This document shows positions 24,845-35,169 of a stretch of DNA of 64,000 nucleotides, piece after piece. Below the pieces are notes generated by a model. It did no database searches, was not told where the DNA came from, and was given only the letters and a program-made list of their open reading frames with translations. The stretch's first letter is position 1, and the number at the start of each line of letters is the position of its first letter. The translations under genes and the position numbers were made by a program. The stretch comes from an uncultured Flavobacteriales bacterium. GTDB taxonomy: Bacteria > Bacteroidota > Bacteroidia > Flavobacteriales_D > Crocinitomicaceae. Where the stretch lies: positions 1 to 64,000 of the forward strand of contig CAIOSO010000091.1 in assembly GCA_903860985.1 (NCBI GenBank), given 5' to 3'.

Positions 24845-24941
24845 GAGCTTATTTAAAAAAGATGAAGTTTTTTAACAAATAAATGTGTGTTAAAACACAT
24901 CTAGGATGTAACTTGTTCTATGCAATCGATTTAGTAGAAAT

Positions 24942-24966
24942 AAAAAAAGCATCCGAAGATGCTTTT
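24942..24966 (-). terminator. Rho-independent terminator downstream of pdhB
   Basis: Minus strand AAAAGCATC TTCG GATGCTTTTTTT (TTCG tetraloop). Confidence 0.88.
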
Positions 24967-24987
24967 GAACTCGTTTCAATCGTAATT

Positions 24988-25965
24988 TTATCGATATAGC
25001 GTTGCCTTTACTGCTTTGATCAAACGATCTACATTAGGTAATGCTTCCTCAATTAATGTTGGCGAGAATGCGAATGGTGTGTCTGTTTGCGTCACACGTT
25101 GAACAGGCGCGTCTAAGTAATCAAATGCATAGCGTTGTAGGTGATAAGCGATTTCAGAAGAGATCGATGCCAAGGGCCAAGATTCTTCTAAAACAACACA
25201 ACGATTCGTTTTCTTAATGGATTCAACAACCGTCCCATAATCTAAGGGACGAATCGTTCGTAAGTCGATGATTTCAACATGAATGTTGTCTTTCGCTAAT
25301 ATATCCGCTGCTTCTTCAGCTACTTTAATGATTTTACCAAATGTAACGATGGTTACGTCTGTACCTTTGCGCACAACATTTGCTACGCCAATTGGAATGA
25401 TGTATTCTCCCTCAGGAACTTCTCCTTTGTCTCCGTACATTTTTTCTGACTCCAAGAAAACAACTGGATCATTATCTCGAATGGCTGCTTTCAACAATCC
25501 TTTTGCGTCTGCAGGATTTGATGGTGTAAGCACTTTTAGTCCTGGTACGTGTGCATAAAATGCTTCGAAACTTTGCGAGTGCGTTGCAGCTAATTGTCCA
25601 GCGGTACCATTTCCACCGCGGAAAACGATTGGACAAGAATATTGTCCACCAGACATTTGCAACATCTTCGCTGCTGAGTTAATGATTTGATCCGCTGCAA
25701 GAATGGCGAAGTTCCAGGTCATGAATTCGACAATTGGACGTAGTCCATTCATGGAAGCTCCAACAGCGATTCCCGTATAACCTAATTCTGCAATGGGTGT
25801 ATCGATTACTCTTTTTGGACCAAATTCATCCAGCATTCCTTGAGAAACTTTGTAAGCACCATTATATTCAGCTACTTCTTCTCCAATTAAAAATACACGC
25901 TCATCGCGACGCATTTCTTCAGACATTGCTTCTCTTAAGGCTTCTCTAAATTGTAATGTTTTCAT
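24988..25965 (-). CDS. pdhB: Pyruvate dehydrogenase E1 component, beta subunit
   Basis: LQFREALREAMSEEMRRDERVFLIGEEVAEYNGAYKVSQG. Confidence 0.95.
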   Translation of the reverse strand: MKTLQFREALREAMSEEMRRDERVFLIGEEVAEYNGAYKVSQGMLDEFGPKRVIDTPIAELGYTGIAVGASMNGLRPIVEFMTWNFAILAADQIINSAAKMLQMSGGQYSCPIVFRGGNGTAGQLAATHSQSFEAFYAHVPGLKVLTPSNPADAKGLLKAAIRDNDPVVFLESEKMYGDKGEVPEGEYIIPIGVANVVRKGTDVTIVTFGKIIKVAEEAADILAKDNIHVEIIDLRTIRPLDYGTVVESIKKTNRCVVLEESWPLASISSEIAYHLQRYAFDYLDAPVQRVTQTDTPFAFSPTLIEEALPNVDRLIKAVKATLYR

Positions 25966-26021
25966 AGTTCAAAAATTTCGAATGGCAAAAGTATAAAAAC
26001 CAGCTAATTCGCACGTTATTT

Positions 26022-27254
26022 TTAAGCCACTTTTAATGTGGCAATTTTAGATTTTGAGAATTTTTCTTCTGCGTAATGGATATTCACATCGAGTGTTTTA
26101 ACGGTGGAAGAGGGAATGTCAAACATCGCATCGGTGAGGATCGCTTCACAAATGGACCTAAGTCCTCTCGCTCCAAGTTGAAATTCATTGGCTTTTTTCA
26201 CCATGAAGTCCAATACTTCATTATCGATACTCAATTTAACGCCATCCAATTCGAATAGGCGTTTGTATTGTTTGATGAGGGCATTTTTAGGCTCTGTGAG
26301 GATGCGTTTTAAATCGGCGTCAGACAAGGGTTCCAAGTAAGTTAATACTGGAAAGCGTCCAATTAATTCTGGGATTAATCCAAAAGAACGGATGTCACTT
26401 GGCGTGATATATTTTAACAACGAATCTTTTTCAATGGTTTGTTCCGCATCTGAAGAGAATCCAATTGTTTGACGATTGACACGATTTGCAATTAATTTTT
26501 CAATCCCATCAAATGCTCCTCCACATATAAACAAAATGTTTTTTGTGTCGATTTGTATCATTTTTTGCTCGGGATGCTTTCTTCCTCCTTGCGGTGGAAC
26601 GTTCACCGTTGCTCCTTCAAGTAATTTGAGTAAGGCTTGTTGCACTCCTTCACCAGAAACATCTCTTGTAATGGACGGATTATCGTTTTTACGAGCGATT
26701 TTATCAATCTCATCTATAAAAACAATCCCCATTTGAGCACTTTCTACGTTGTAGTCAGCTGCTTGAAGTAGGCGAGAAAGGATGCTTTCCACATCTTCTC
26801 CAACATATCCTGCTTCCGTTAAAACGGTTGCATCTGCAATGCAAAATGGTACATTTAGTAGTTTCGCAATGGACTTCGCTAGTAAGGTTTTACCTGTTCC
26901 CGTTCTACCCACCAAGATGACATTGGACTTTTCAATTTCCACGTCATCTCCCGTTGATTTGTATCCTAGGCGTTTAAAGTGATTGTATACGGCAACCGAA
27001 AGGAATTTCTTTGCTTCATTTTGTCCAATGACGTATTGGTCTAGATGAGATTTTATTTCTTGAGGTTTTAATAGGTTCACTTTTACCAACTCCAAATGCT
27101 CTTCTTTTACTTTGTCGGTAAGCTCTTCTTGAACAATTTTGTTTGCCTGTGAAGCACAGTTGTCACAGATGTGACCTGAAATGCCTGCGATAAGGATTCC
27201 AACTGCAGCTCTTTCAGAGCCACAAAACGAACAAACAGCTTCTTTTTTAGCCAT
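26022..27254 (-). CDS. clpX: ATP-dependent Clp protease ATP-binding subunit ClpX
   Basis: N-term CSFCGS...ICDNC zinc finger; [34 protein letters not shown]. Confidence 0.98.
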   Translation of the reverse strand: MAKKEAVCSFCGSERAAVGILIAGISGHICDNCASQANKIVQEELTDKVKEEHLELVKVNLLKPQEIKSHLDQYVIGQNEAKKFLSVAVYNHFKRLGYKSTGDDVEIEKSNVILVGRTGTGKTLLAKSIAKLLNVPFCIADATVLTEAGYVGEDVESILSRLLQAADYNVESAQMGIVFIDEIDKIARKNDNPSITRDVSGEGVQQALLKLLEGATVNVPPQGGRKHPEQKMIQIDTKNILFICGGAFDGIEKLIANRVNRQTIGFSSDAEQTIEKDSLLKYITPSDIRSFGLIPELIGRFPVLTYLEPLSDADLKRILTEPKNALIKQYKRLFELDGVKLSIDNEVLDFMVKKANEFQLGARGLRSICEAILTDAMFDIPSSTVKTLDVNIHYAEEKFSKSKIATLKVA

Positions 27255-27256
27255 GT

Positions 27257-27943
27257 TTATTTCGGATTGCGAAGCAAAACTTCATCCACCATTCCGTAAG
27301 CCTTCGCTTCATCAGAAGTCATCCAATAGTCACGGTCTGAATCCGCCCATACTTTTTCGTAGTCTTGTTTGGAATGACGTGCAATGATATCATAAAGTTC
27401 TTTTTTCAACTTTTGAATTTCTCTAGCCGTAATTTCGATGTCAGATGCTTGACCTTGAGCGCCACCTAATGGTTGGTGAATCATCACACGTGAATGTTTT
27501 AATGCACTTCTTTTTCCTTCAGCACCTGCGCAAAGTAATACCGCTCCCATAGATGCTGCCATTCCTGTGCATATCGTTGCAACATCAGGACGGATGTATT
27601 GCATCGTATCGTAAATACCTAGTCCGGCATACACCGATCCACCTGGTGAATTTAAATAGATTTGAATGTCTTTTTTTGCATCCACTGATTCCAAGAACAA
27701 CAACTGTGCATTGATAATATTTGCAACTTGATCATTGATTCCTGTACCCAAGAAAATGATTCTGTCCATCATTAAACGGGAAAACACGTCCATTTGGGTC
27801 ATGTTCATTGGACGTTCTTCGATGATGTATGGCGTTAAAGAAGACTCAATGTAATGGTCGACTACCATGCTGTTTAGACCAATATGTTTTGTTGCGTATT
27901 TGCGGAATTCGTTGCTATCCATTATTTCAATTTTAGATGACAA
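27257..27943 (-). CDS. clpP: ATP-dependent Clp protease proteolytic subunit ClpP
   Basis: [50 protein letters not shown]. Confidence 0.98.
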   Translation of the reverse strand: MSSKIEIMDSNEFRKYATKHIGLNSMVVDHYIESSLTPYIIEERPMNMTQMDVFSRLMMDRIIFLGTGINDQVANIINAQLLFLESVDAKKDIQIYLNSPGGSVYAGLGIYDTMQYIRPDVATICTGMAASMGAVLLCAGAEGKRSALKHSRVMIHQPLGGAQGQASDIEITAREIQKLKKELYDIIARHSKQDYEKVWADSDRDYWMTSDEAKAYGMVDEVLLRNPK

Positions 27944-27983
27944 AGTTACGCAAATTCATGAAGAACTAATAGAAATGTAGCGC

Positions 27984-28013
27984 AAAAAAAAATCCCGATT
28001 TCTCGGGATTTTA
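27984..28013 (-). terminator. Rho-independent terminator downstream of the OmpA/TPR lipoprotein gene
   Basis: Minus strand AAAATCCCGAGAAATCGGGATTTTTTTTT. Confidence 0.85.
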
Positions 28014-28031
28014 TAAGATGTATAAAACAGA

Positions 28032-29759
28032 TTATTTTACAAGGTTTGTAAATGTGCTCTCTGTTGAAATTTTTAAGAATTCTCGGTCTTTCCCAGCTTT
28101 GTCTTTCAAGGCAGCATTTTTAGAAATAGCTATTTTCAAATGTGAAACTACTGCATCAACCCCTTCATTGGAACGCGCTGCAATAATCGCTTTGAGGTAA
28201 GCTGTTTCAGCTGTCTCCGTTAATCCGGATAATGTTTTCTTAGCAGCATCGTTTTTACCAGTTAACAATTGAGCCAACGCTTTATTGTAGCTGTTCTCTG
28301 AGAAGTTTGCATCTGCAGCAGTGTATTTACCATCCATGATATTCAAGATACCTTGGTTGTAGTTTGCTGCTGATTTTTGAGCTGCATCACCTTTCGTGTC
28401 AAATGCAGATTTCGCTTGAGAAATTAATTTTTTAGCATTTGAACGATTACCATCCAAAATAGCACTAGCTGCTAAATTGTTTTTAGATATGCCATTGTCC
28501 TTCAATGAACTTGCTTTCTCAAATGCTGATTTAGCTTCTGCCGTTTTATTCAATTGAAAACTCGCAGCACCTAAATTTGTGTGCGTGCGGTAGTCTGAAC
28601 CAAAGTTGGTCGCTGCCACGCCATAGATTCTTGCTTTATCATTTAAATCGTTCGTTAATTTATTCGCAGTGAATAATAATTCTTCCACAGAAAGGGAGTT
28701 TGGATTATTGCTTGCCGCTGCCTTTAACTCATCATCTGTTAAACCAAATTCTGTGTATTTCACAACAATCATTGCACGACGAATTTTCGGGAACACATCT
28801 TTTTCTAGTTCACTGTATGACTTTCCAAGGTTAATCATTTCTTTTTCGCGTTGCTCTAAGTCTTTTGTCATCTCTAATATACGAACAAACAAGTTTTTGT
28901 CTGCTTCAGCAATGGTTGTGGATGCTGCGAGTTGCGTTTTAAACCCTTCAAAGTCCTCACCATACTTATTCAGTTTGTACATGTTTGTATCTGTGTAAGC
29001 GGTCAATTTTGCTGTTTTCATTAGAGCAATAATTGCTTTTCTTGCAGTTGCTGTACGATCGTATGAAAGGTTGTCGTTTTTGGAAACTTCTCCGTCTGGA
29101 GATGCATAACCGTTGATTTCAATTGCGTTGATTTTAATTTTCGGATTTGACTGAGCTGCTTGAATCCAAGAAACCAATGCGGTGATGTCTGCATCTTTCA
29201 ATTCTGTAGCACGAACATCTGACTTTCCTTTTTCGAAATTAAATGTTGCATCAGTTGATTTTTCGAACTGACGAACTAAAGCATCTTCTTCATATAAAAC
29301 TTTAAACGTTTTATTGACCAAATATGGAGTAATGATAGTCGCATCCGCAATTTTCGTTTCGGGCAATGCGTCCTTTTCTTTTGTTTGCTTGTAGATTTTA
29401 CCAGTAATCACCAAATCAGCCGCTTCCATTTCCGGTTTGTAAGGTATCGTTTGTTCAAACGTTGCGGTTCCACCATTTTTGAAATTAATCGTTGTTCCGT
29501 TCTCGGTTACTTTCTCACCATTCACGTACCAAGTTCCTATTGCATAGGATCCTAATTTCGGTGTGATTTCTGCTTTCGCTTTTTTCTTGATTCCTTTTTC
29601 AGGAACGGTAACTGTGATAGCAATTTTGACACTATCAGCATGCATTTCAAGTGGATTCTGATTTACGGAATACGTAACATCTTTCACCAAGTCACACGAT
29701 GCTAAAAACATCAATCCTGACCCTAAGTAGAACAAATTGCTCAAACGAAATAAATTCAT
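28032..29759 (-). CDS. OmpA-like and TPR-repeat outer-membrane lipoprotein
   Basis: Lipobox 'LMFLASC'; OmpA-like 'INGYASPDGEVSKNDNLSYDRTATARKAI'; C-terminal TPR-like repeats. Confidence 0.75.
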   Translation of the reverse strand: MNLFRLSNLFYLGSGLMFLASCDLVKDVTYSVNQNPLEMHADSVKIAITVTVPEKGIKKKAKAEITPKLGSYAIGTWYVNGEKVTENGTTINFKNGGTATFEQTIPYKPEMEAADLVITGKIYKQTKEKDALPETKIADATIITPYLVNKTFKVLYEEDALVRQFEKSTDATFNFEKGKSDVRATELKDADITALVSWIQAAQSNPKIKINAIEINGYASPDGEVSKNDNLSYDRTATARKAIIALMKTAKLTAYTDTNMYKLNKYGEDFEGFKTQLAASTTIAEADKNLFVRILEMTKDLEQREKEMINLGKSYSELEKDVFPKIRRAMIVVKYTEFGLTDDELKAAASNNPNSLSVEELLFTANKLTNDLNDKARIYGVAATNFGSDYRTHTNLGAASFQLNKTAEAKSAFEKASSLKDNGISKNNLAASAILDGNRSNAKKLISQAKSAFDTKGDAAQKSAANYNQGILNIMDGKYTAADANFSENSYNKALAQLLTGKNDAAKKTLSGLTETAETAYLKAIIAARSNEGVDAVVSHLKIAISKNAALKDKAGKDREFLKISTESTFTNLVK

Positions 29760-29820
29760 AACTGGTTTTTTTATTTTTTACAAATGTATAAAACATTTTA
29801 TAACTAAGAAAATAAACAGA

Positions 29821-30270
29821 TTAGCTATTCAGTAATTGCCAAAAAGGATCCATTTCTTTTATAATTTCCTTTAGCGGAATCATCACAAAATCACGGCTTT
29901 TGAATTGTGGGTGAGGAATCGACAATCTTTCCGTTTGAATGGAATCTGCATTGTAGAAAATGATATCTAAATCAATACAACGATCTTCATAGCCATCGAT
30001 TGTTTTTATTCGACCCATTTCTCGTTCAATTTCTTTTATCTTTTCAAGTAGTTCAAATGGAGATAAAATGGTATAACAAGTAATGCACGCGTTCAAAAAC
30101 AGATTTTCAGAATCGTAGCCCCACGCTCTAGATTCATGAAAAGAGGAGACAAATTCAATTTCCCCAACCGATTTTTCGATTTCTTGAATAGCTTGATTGA
30201 GGTGTTGAGTTTTATTCCCGAGATTCGAGCCTAAGGAAATTAAGGTCCGGTTTAATGTTCTTTCTTCCAT
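29821..30270 (-). CDS. folK: 2-amino-4-hydroxy-6-hydroxymethyldihydropteridine pyrophosphokinase
   Basis: ISLGSNLGNK; YEDRCIDLDIIFYN; IPHPQFKSRDFVMIPL. Confidence 0.95.
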   Translation of the reverse strand: MEERTLNRTLISLGSNLGNKTQHLNQAIQEIEKSVGEIEFVSSFHESRAWGYDSENLFLNACITCYTILSPFELLEKIKEIEREMGRIKTIDGYEDRCIDLDIIFYNADSIQTERLSIPHPQFKSRDFVMIPLKEIIKEMDPFWQLLNS

Positions 30271-30842
30271 TCGAAATGTTGCACTAATTCCAATAAGTCC
30301 TTCTTCAAGTACTCAAGAGATGGACGCAACGAATCATAATTTGGACGACAGTTCAATAATACTTCTCCGCGGACAAAATTCGTGCTGGAATCCGTTAGGT
30401 AAAATTGAAAATTGGTCGCGACGTTTCCTTTTAACTCGAAAAATGTCCCAAAAACTCGTTTTTTAGGTTGAATGATTTGCTCAAAATTGATTTTATCGGC
30501 TTTGATTTTGTGCTCATCGACCTTATCGTTGGCAAAATTGATGATTTCCGCTAAGGAGTCCTTACTCGGTAATTTTAAGTAATACATAAACAATTTGCCG
30601 TTCAATGGTCCCAAATCAATTTCTTGCACGCAATAATTGGATTGTGGTTGTTCCGTCGCAGATGGAAAATAGAGATTGGATAATTTCATCGAGTATGGAC
30701 AGTCGCTTTTGAAATCACGGTAGCTGTGTTCCGGTAAATTCATCCGCAAGTAAGTCGACGGTTTAGGGACAGGTTGATCATCAGAACAGGATGAAATTAT
30801 AAAAATGATCATCAGAACCTGTACAATCAATCGTGGATTCAT
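30252..30842 (-). CDS. gldD: Gliding motility lipoprotein GldD
   Basis: Lipobox IISSCSD; 'YLRMNLPEHSYRDFKSDCPYSMKLSNLYFP'; adjacent to gldE. Confidence 0.92.
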   Translation of the reverse strand: MNPRLIVQVLMIIFIISSCSDDQPVPKPSTYLRMNLPEHSYRDFKSDCPYSMKLSNLYFPSATEQPQSNYCVQEIDLGPLNGKLFMYYLKLPSKDSLAEIINFANDKVDEHKIKADKINFEQIIQPKKRVFGTFFELKGNVATNFQFYLTDSSTNFVRGEVLLNCRPNYDSLRPSLEYLKKDLLELVQHFEWKKEH

Positions 30843-32167
30843 GGAAGTTTGATTTTAATGGTTTTCATTCTTTTCTTATCGGATGACTCGACAATAAATT
30901 TGACCTTATCAATGAAAATAAATTCATTATTTTTCAAAATTCTGCCAGCTTGTTCGAGTACGAGTCCGCCGATTGTCTCTGCTTCACCTTTTACTTCCTC
31001 AAAGGCATCTTGATACGTTTCACCAATGACTTTATAAAAGTCGTTCAAGGAAGTTCTTCCTTCGAAAATAATGGTGTGTTCGTCTAATTTCGTGTAGGCA
31101 ATCTCGTGGTCATCGAATTCATCCGTAATATCTCCTACGATTTCTTCTAAAATATCTTCCAAGGTGACAATGCCACTTGCACCACCGTACTCATCGACTA
31201 CAATGGCCATGTGCATCCGCATGCTTCTGAATTCTTGAAGTAAGTCGTTGATTTTTTTATTTTCTGGAATAAAGAACGGTTTACGAATAACCGTTTTCCA
31301 GTCAAAGTCTGCTCCAGCATTTAAGTGCGGCAATAAGTCTTTGATGTAAAGGATTCCCACAATATTGTCGGGCGATTCTTCAAAAATTGGCATGCGTGAA
31401 TATCCAGCTTCTAACACCGTTTGCATGACTTCTTCAAAACTTGATTCGGCATCAATGGCTTCCACCTCAACTCGTGGCGACATAATTTGGCTCGCTTCTG
31501 TTTTCCCGAATTTGACGATTCCTTCTAAAATCTTGTGGTCTTCCCCAGAATTTGAATCCTCTCTTGTTAATGCGAGTGCTTGCTCTAGTTCATCTTGATT
31601 CACTTTGACGGAAGATTTGTTGCGTTTTTGAATGAAGTTTGTGCCTTTCACTAGCGCAAGTTTTAGCCATGAAACTGGAGGAATTGAGCCAAGTAAATAA
31701 AGTGGGTAAGACATCCACCGCACAACGCTCATCGTATTTCGTGCAGCAAAGATCTTGGGAACAACTTCACCTAACAATAAAATCAAAAAGGTAATTCCGA
31801 CAACTTCTAGTAGAAATCGTTTTAATTCACTGCCTGCTTCTGGGGGATAAACGTCGTTTAAGATAAACGTAGAGAGGATGACAATCCCTACATTCACAAA
31901 GTTATTGGTGATTAAAATCGTTGCTAATAATTCCTTCGGTTTTCCGAGTAGGCTTAAAATCAATTTGGAACGTGTGCTATTTTCTTTTTTCAGGTCTTCG
32001 TTGTCGGAAGGACGCAAAGAAAAATAAGCGCTTTCGGATCCTGACATGAGTGCAGAAACGAAAAGCAAAAGTGCGATACAGATTAGATAGATTACAGTTG
32101 TGGAATCAAATCCAATCGGTAAGGATTTCGTTAAACTGATAAAACTGGGAGGCTCGATTAGGCTCAT
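30839..32167 (-). CDS. gldE: Gliding motility-associated protein GldE (DUF21/CBS, CorC-like)
   Basis: DUF21 membrane domain (SGSESAYFSLRPSD), CBS pair, CorC_HlyC C-terminus; next to gldD. Confidence 0.92.
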   Translation of the reverse strand: MSLIEPPSFISLTKSLPIGFDSTTVIYLICIALLLFVSALMSGSESAYFSLRPSDNEDLKKENSTRSKLILSLLGKPKELLATILITNNFVNVGIVILSTFILNDVYPPEAGSELKRFLLEVVGITFLILLLGEVVPKIFAARNTMSVVRWMSYPLYLLGSIPPVSWLKLALVKGTNFIQKRNKSSVKVNQDELEQALALTREDSNSGEDHKILEGIVKFGKTEASQIMSPRVEVEAIDAESSFEEVMQTVLEAGYSRMPIFEESPDNIVGILYIKDLLPHLNAGADFDWKTVIRKPFFIPENKKINDLLQEFRSMRMHMAIVVDEYGGASGIVTLEDILEEIVGDITDEFDDHEIAYTKLDEHTIIFEGRTSLNDFYKVIGETYQDAFEEVKGEAETIGGLVLEQAGRILKNNEFIFIDKVKFIVESSDKKRMKTIKIKLP

Positions 32168-32169
32168 GG

Positions 32170-32613
32170 TTAAAAAGGTAAAGAATCTTCAATGTTGTTT
32201 TCTAAACCGCTTATTGGTGAAGGATTAGCGGGCTTTCCCTCTGGAGAATATGGTGCATTGTTTCGTTCGGATTGGTCATTTCTAGTAAGAATTGTTAAGT
32301 CATCACCTACAACCTCCGTAGCATATCTGGAATTCCCTTCCTTGTCCTGCCATGAGCGTTTTTTCAATTTCCCTTCAATGTAAACCTTTGTCCCTTTACG
32401 GATGTATTTCTCTGCAATTTCAGCTAATCCACGCCATAAAACGATGTCGTGCCAGTCGGTAATTTCTTTGCGTTCACCTGTCTGTTTATCGTTGTAAATT
32501 TCTGATGTAGCAAGGGGGAAAGAAGCAACCACCGAGCCGTTTTCCAAACGTCGAACTTCGGGATCTTTTCCTAGATTTCCAATTAAAATGACCTTATTGA
32601 CACTTCCATTCAT
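32170..32613 (-). CDS. ssb: Single-stranded DNA-binding protein
   Basis: [22 protein letters not shown]; acidic tail ending IEDSLPF. Confidence 0.97.
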   Translation of the reverse strand: MNGSVNKVILIGNLGKDPEVRRLENGSVVASFPLATSEIYNDKQTGERKEITDWHDIVLWRGLAEIAEKYIRKGTKVYIEGKLKKRSWQDKEGNSRYATEVVGDDLTILTRNDQSERNNAPYSPEGKPANPSPISGLENNIEDSLPF

Positions 32614-32649
32614 GATGACAAATCTAAAGATTTATGGTATCAATAATAC

Positions 32650-34968
32650 TTATTTTTTTTTAAACGAGCGTTTTTTAGCTGGTTTAGCTGCATCTGTTTT
32701 AGAAATCTCGATGCATTCTTCCAAACTTAACTTTTCCGCTTCCGTTCCTTTCGGTAGTTTAAAATTGTCTTTTCCGATTTTCAAATATGGACCATAACGC
32801 CCGTTGAGCAATTGAACATCTGGATTCTCATCGAAACTTTTAATCAAACGGTTTGCTTCAACTTGAAGTTTTTCAAGGTATATTTCGAGTGATCGTTCGT
32901 AGGTTATTGACATCGGATCTTCTCCTTTCGGAATCGAAGCGAAAATCTTCCCAACTTGAACATATGGACCGAAGCGTCCGTTGTTGACTTTCATATCTTG
33001 TTCTTCGTATTGTCCGACCACTCTTGGTAATTGGAACAATTTTAACGCGTCCTCCAAGGAAATATTTCCGATAGATTGATTCGCTTGCAAGGATGCAAAA
33101 AGGGCTTTTTCACCATCTACTTTTTCATCACCAACTTGCACCATTGGTCCAAATTTACCAATGCGTACAATGATTTTTCTACCACTTTCAGGATGAACAC
33201 CCAATTCGCGTTCGCCTGTCGCTCTTTCACTATGTTCGAGTGTATTTTCAACAACGGTATGGAAAGGCTTGTAAAAGTTCTCCATCATGTCTGTCCACTC
33301 CAATCTTCCTTGAGCAATTTCATCGAATTCCGCTTCAACTTTCGCTGTAAATTGGTAATCCATGATTTGATCAAAATGTTCTTTTAGGTAATCCGTTACC
33401 ACGATGCCGATATCCGTAGGGAAAAGTTTGTTTCGATCTTTCCCTGTCGTTTCAGACTTCTCTTCTTTCGAAATTTCTCCCTTCGTCAAAGTAAGTAGAC
33501 AGTAGTTTCTGATTTCTCCTTCACGCTCTTGTTTTTCAACATACGTACGTTTCTGGATGGTCGAAATTGTTGGAGCGTAGGTAGATGGACGTCCAATTCC
33601 TAACTCTTCTAATTTTTTTACCAAAGAAGCTTCTACGTAGCGAGATGGTGGACGAGTAAATCGTTCAACGGCTGTACAAATGGACAAATCTAAGGACTCG
33701 TTTACGGTTACTTTCGGCAATAATCCTTCCGCTTCTTCGTCTTGGTCATCATCTAAACTTGACTCCATATAAACTTTCAAGAATCCGTCGAAAACAATGA
33801 CTTCGCCTTTCGCTGTAAAGTAATCACTTGTTGGTAATCCACCTATTTTAACGGTAGTACGTTCAAGTTTGGCATGTGCCATCTGACTAGCAATAGATCG
33901 TTTCCAAATCAATTCGTAAAGTCTCGTTTCGTCACGCTCGGAATCAATGCTTGTTTTTCCAAAATCAGTGGGACGAATCGCCTCGTGCGCTTCTTGTGCA
34001 CCAGAGCTTTTAGTGGTGTATTTTGTCGGTTTGGAATATGAATCGCCGTAGAATGATTCGATGGCTGCTTTCGCTCCATTCACCGCTGTTTCGGATAGAT
34101 TAACGGAGTCCGTTCTCATGTAGGTGATATGTCCGGATTCGTACAAGCGTTGCGCAACACTCATCGTTTTTGTTACCGAAAACCCTAGTTTTAAACTGGC
34201 TTCCTGCTGCAATGTAGATGTGGTAAAAGGAGCAGAAGGAGTTTTAGTACTCGGTTTTTGTTGCACGTCTTCTACGAAAAAAGATGTTTTCTTACACAAT
34301 TCCAAAAATTCTTGGGCTTCTTTTTCTTGATCCAAATGACGGTTCAATTCTGCTTTTAACACACCATTGTTTGCTCCGAAATTTCCATTTACACGAAAGA
34401 ATGGATTGATGTTGAATGCTTGTATTTCTCGTTCACGATCAACGATTAGTCGAACGGCAACGGATTGAACGCGTCCAGCAGATAAACTTGGACGAACTTT
34501 TTTCCAAAGAACGGGAGATAGCTCAAATCCAACAATGCGATCCAAAACGCGACGTGCTTGTTGCGCATCCACTAATTCCTTGTTGATTTTACGTGGATGT
34601 TCAATCGCTTTTAATACGGCTGTTTTTGTGATTTCATTGAAGGTAATTCGGTGTGTATCTTTTTTCGCTAAGTCTAATGTTTCAAATAAATGCCATGAAA
34701 TAGCCTCTCCTTCGCGGTCTTCATCGGTCGCGAGCCATACAACTTCAGCTGCTTTTGCTAACTTTTTCAGTTCAGCCACCACTTGTTTCTTGTCGGCACT
34801 GACCTCATAAAGTGGATTGAAATGGTTGTCTATTTCAATAGCTAAACCCTTCTTTGTCAGGTCTCTTACGTGACCAAAACTTGACTTCACAATGAAGTCT
34901 TTACCGAGATATGATTCAATGGTCTTTGCCTTTGCAGGGGACTCAACGATAACCAGATTTTTAGCCAT
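32650..34968 (-). CDS. topA: DNA topoisomerase I
   Basis: MAKNLVIVESPAKAKTIESYLGKDF; SAGRVQSVAVRLIVDREREI; GHITYMRTDSVNLS. Confidence 0.97.
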   Translation of the reverse strand: MAKNLVIVESPAKAKTIESYLGKDFIVKSSFGHVRDLTKKGLAIEIDNHFNPLYEVSADKKQVVAELKKLAKAAEVVWLATDEDREGEAISWHLFETLDLAKKDTHRITFNEITKTAVLKAIEHPRKINKELVDAQQARRVLDRIVGFELSPVLWKKVRPSLSAGRVQSVAVRLIVDREREIQAFNINPFFRVNGNFGANNGVLKAELNRHLDQEKEAQEFLELCKKTSFFVEDVQQKPSTKTPSAPFTTSTLQQEASLKLGFSVTKTMSVAQRLYESGHITYMRTDSVNLSETAVNGAKAAIESFYGDSYSKPTKYTTKSSGAQEAHEAIRPTDFGKTSIDSERDETRLYELIWKRSIASQMAHAKLERTTVKIGGLPTSDYFTAKGEVIVFDGFLKVYMESSLDDDQDEEAEGLLPKVTVNESLDLSICTAVERFTRPPSRYVEASLVKKLEELGIGRPSTYAPTISTIQKRTYVEKQEREGEIRNYCLLTLTKGEISKEEKSETTGKDRNKLFPTDIGIVVTDYLKEHFDQIMDYQFTAKVEAEFDEIAQGRLEWTDMMENFYKPFHTVVENTLEHSERATGERELGVHPESGRKIIVRIGKFGPMVQVGDEKVDGEKALFASLQANQSIGNISLEDALKLFQLPRVVGQYEEQDMKVNNGRFGPYVQVGKIFASIPKGEDPMSITYERSLEIYLEKLQVEANRLIKSFDENPDVQLLNGRYGPYLKIGKDNFKLPKGTEAEKLSLEECIEISKTDAAKPAKKRSFKKK

Positions 34969-35115
34969 AAGAAGAATTTTGGTGACAAATGTATATGGAA
35001 AACTCGGCAAAACGCAAGTTGTTCACCGCAAATTTTTTCTTTGCTTTTCCTTTAACCTATGGTTAAGAAAAATTTACGTACAAAAAAAACGGATCAAAGG
35101 AATTTAGTATGTCAA

Positions 35116-35147
35116 TTTGTCATGCGGCTTAATTTGTCGTAAATTTG
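35116..35147 (+). promoter_or_regulatory. Bacteroidota-type promoter for miaB
   Basis: TTTG (35116-35119) and TAAATTTG (35140-35147), 20-nt spacer. Confidence 0.6.
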
Positions 35148-35169
35148 CATCCCTATTAATGACGAACAA

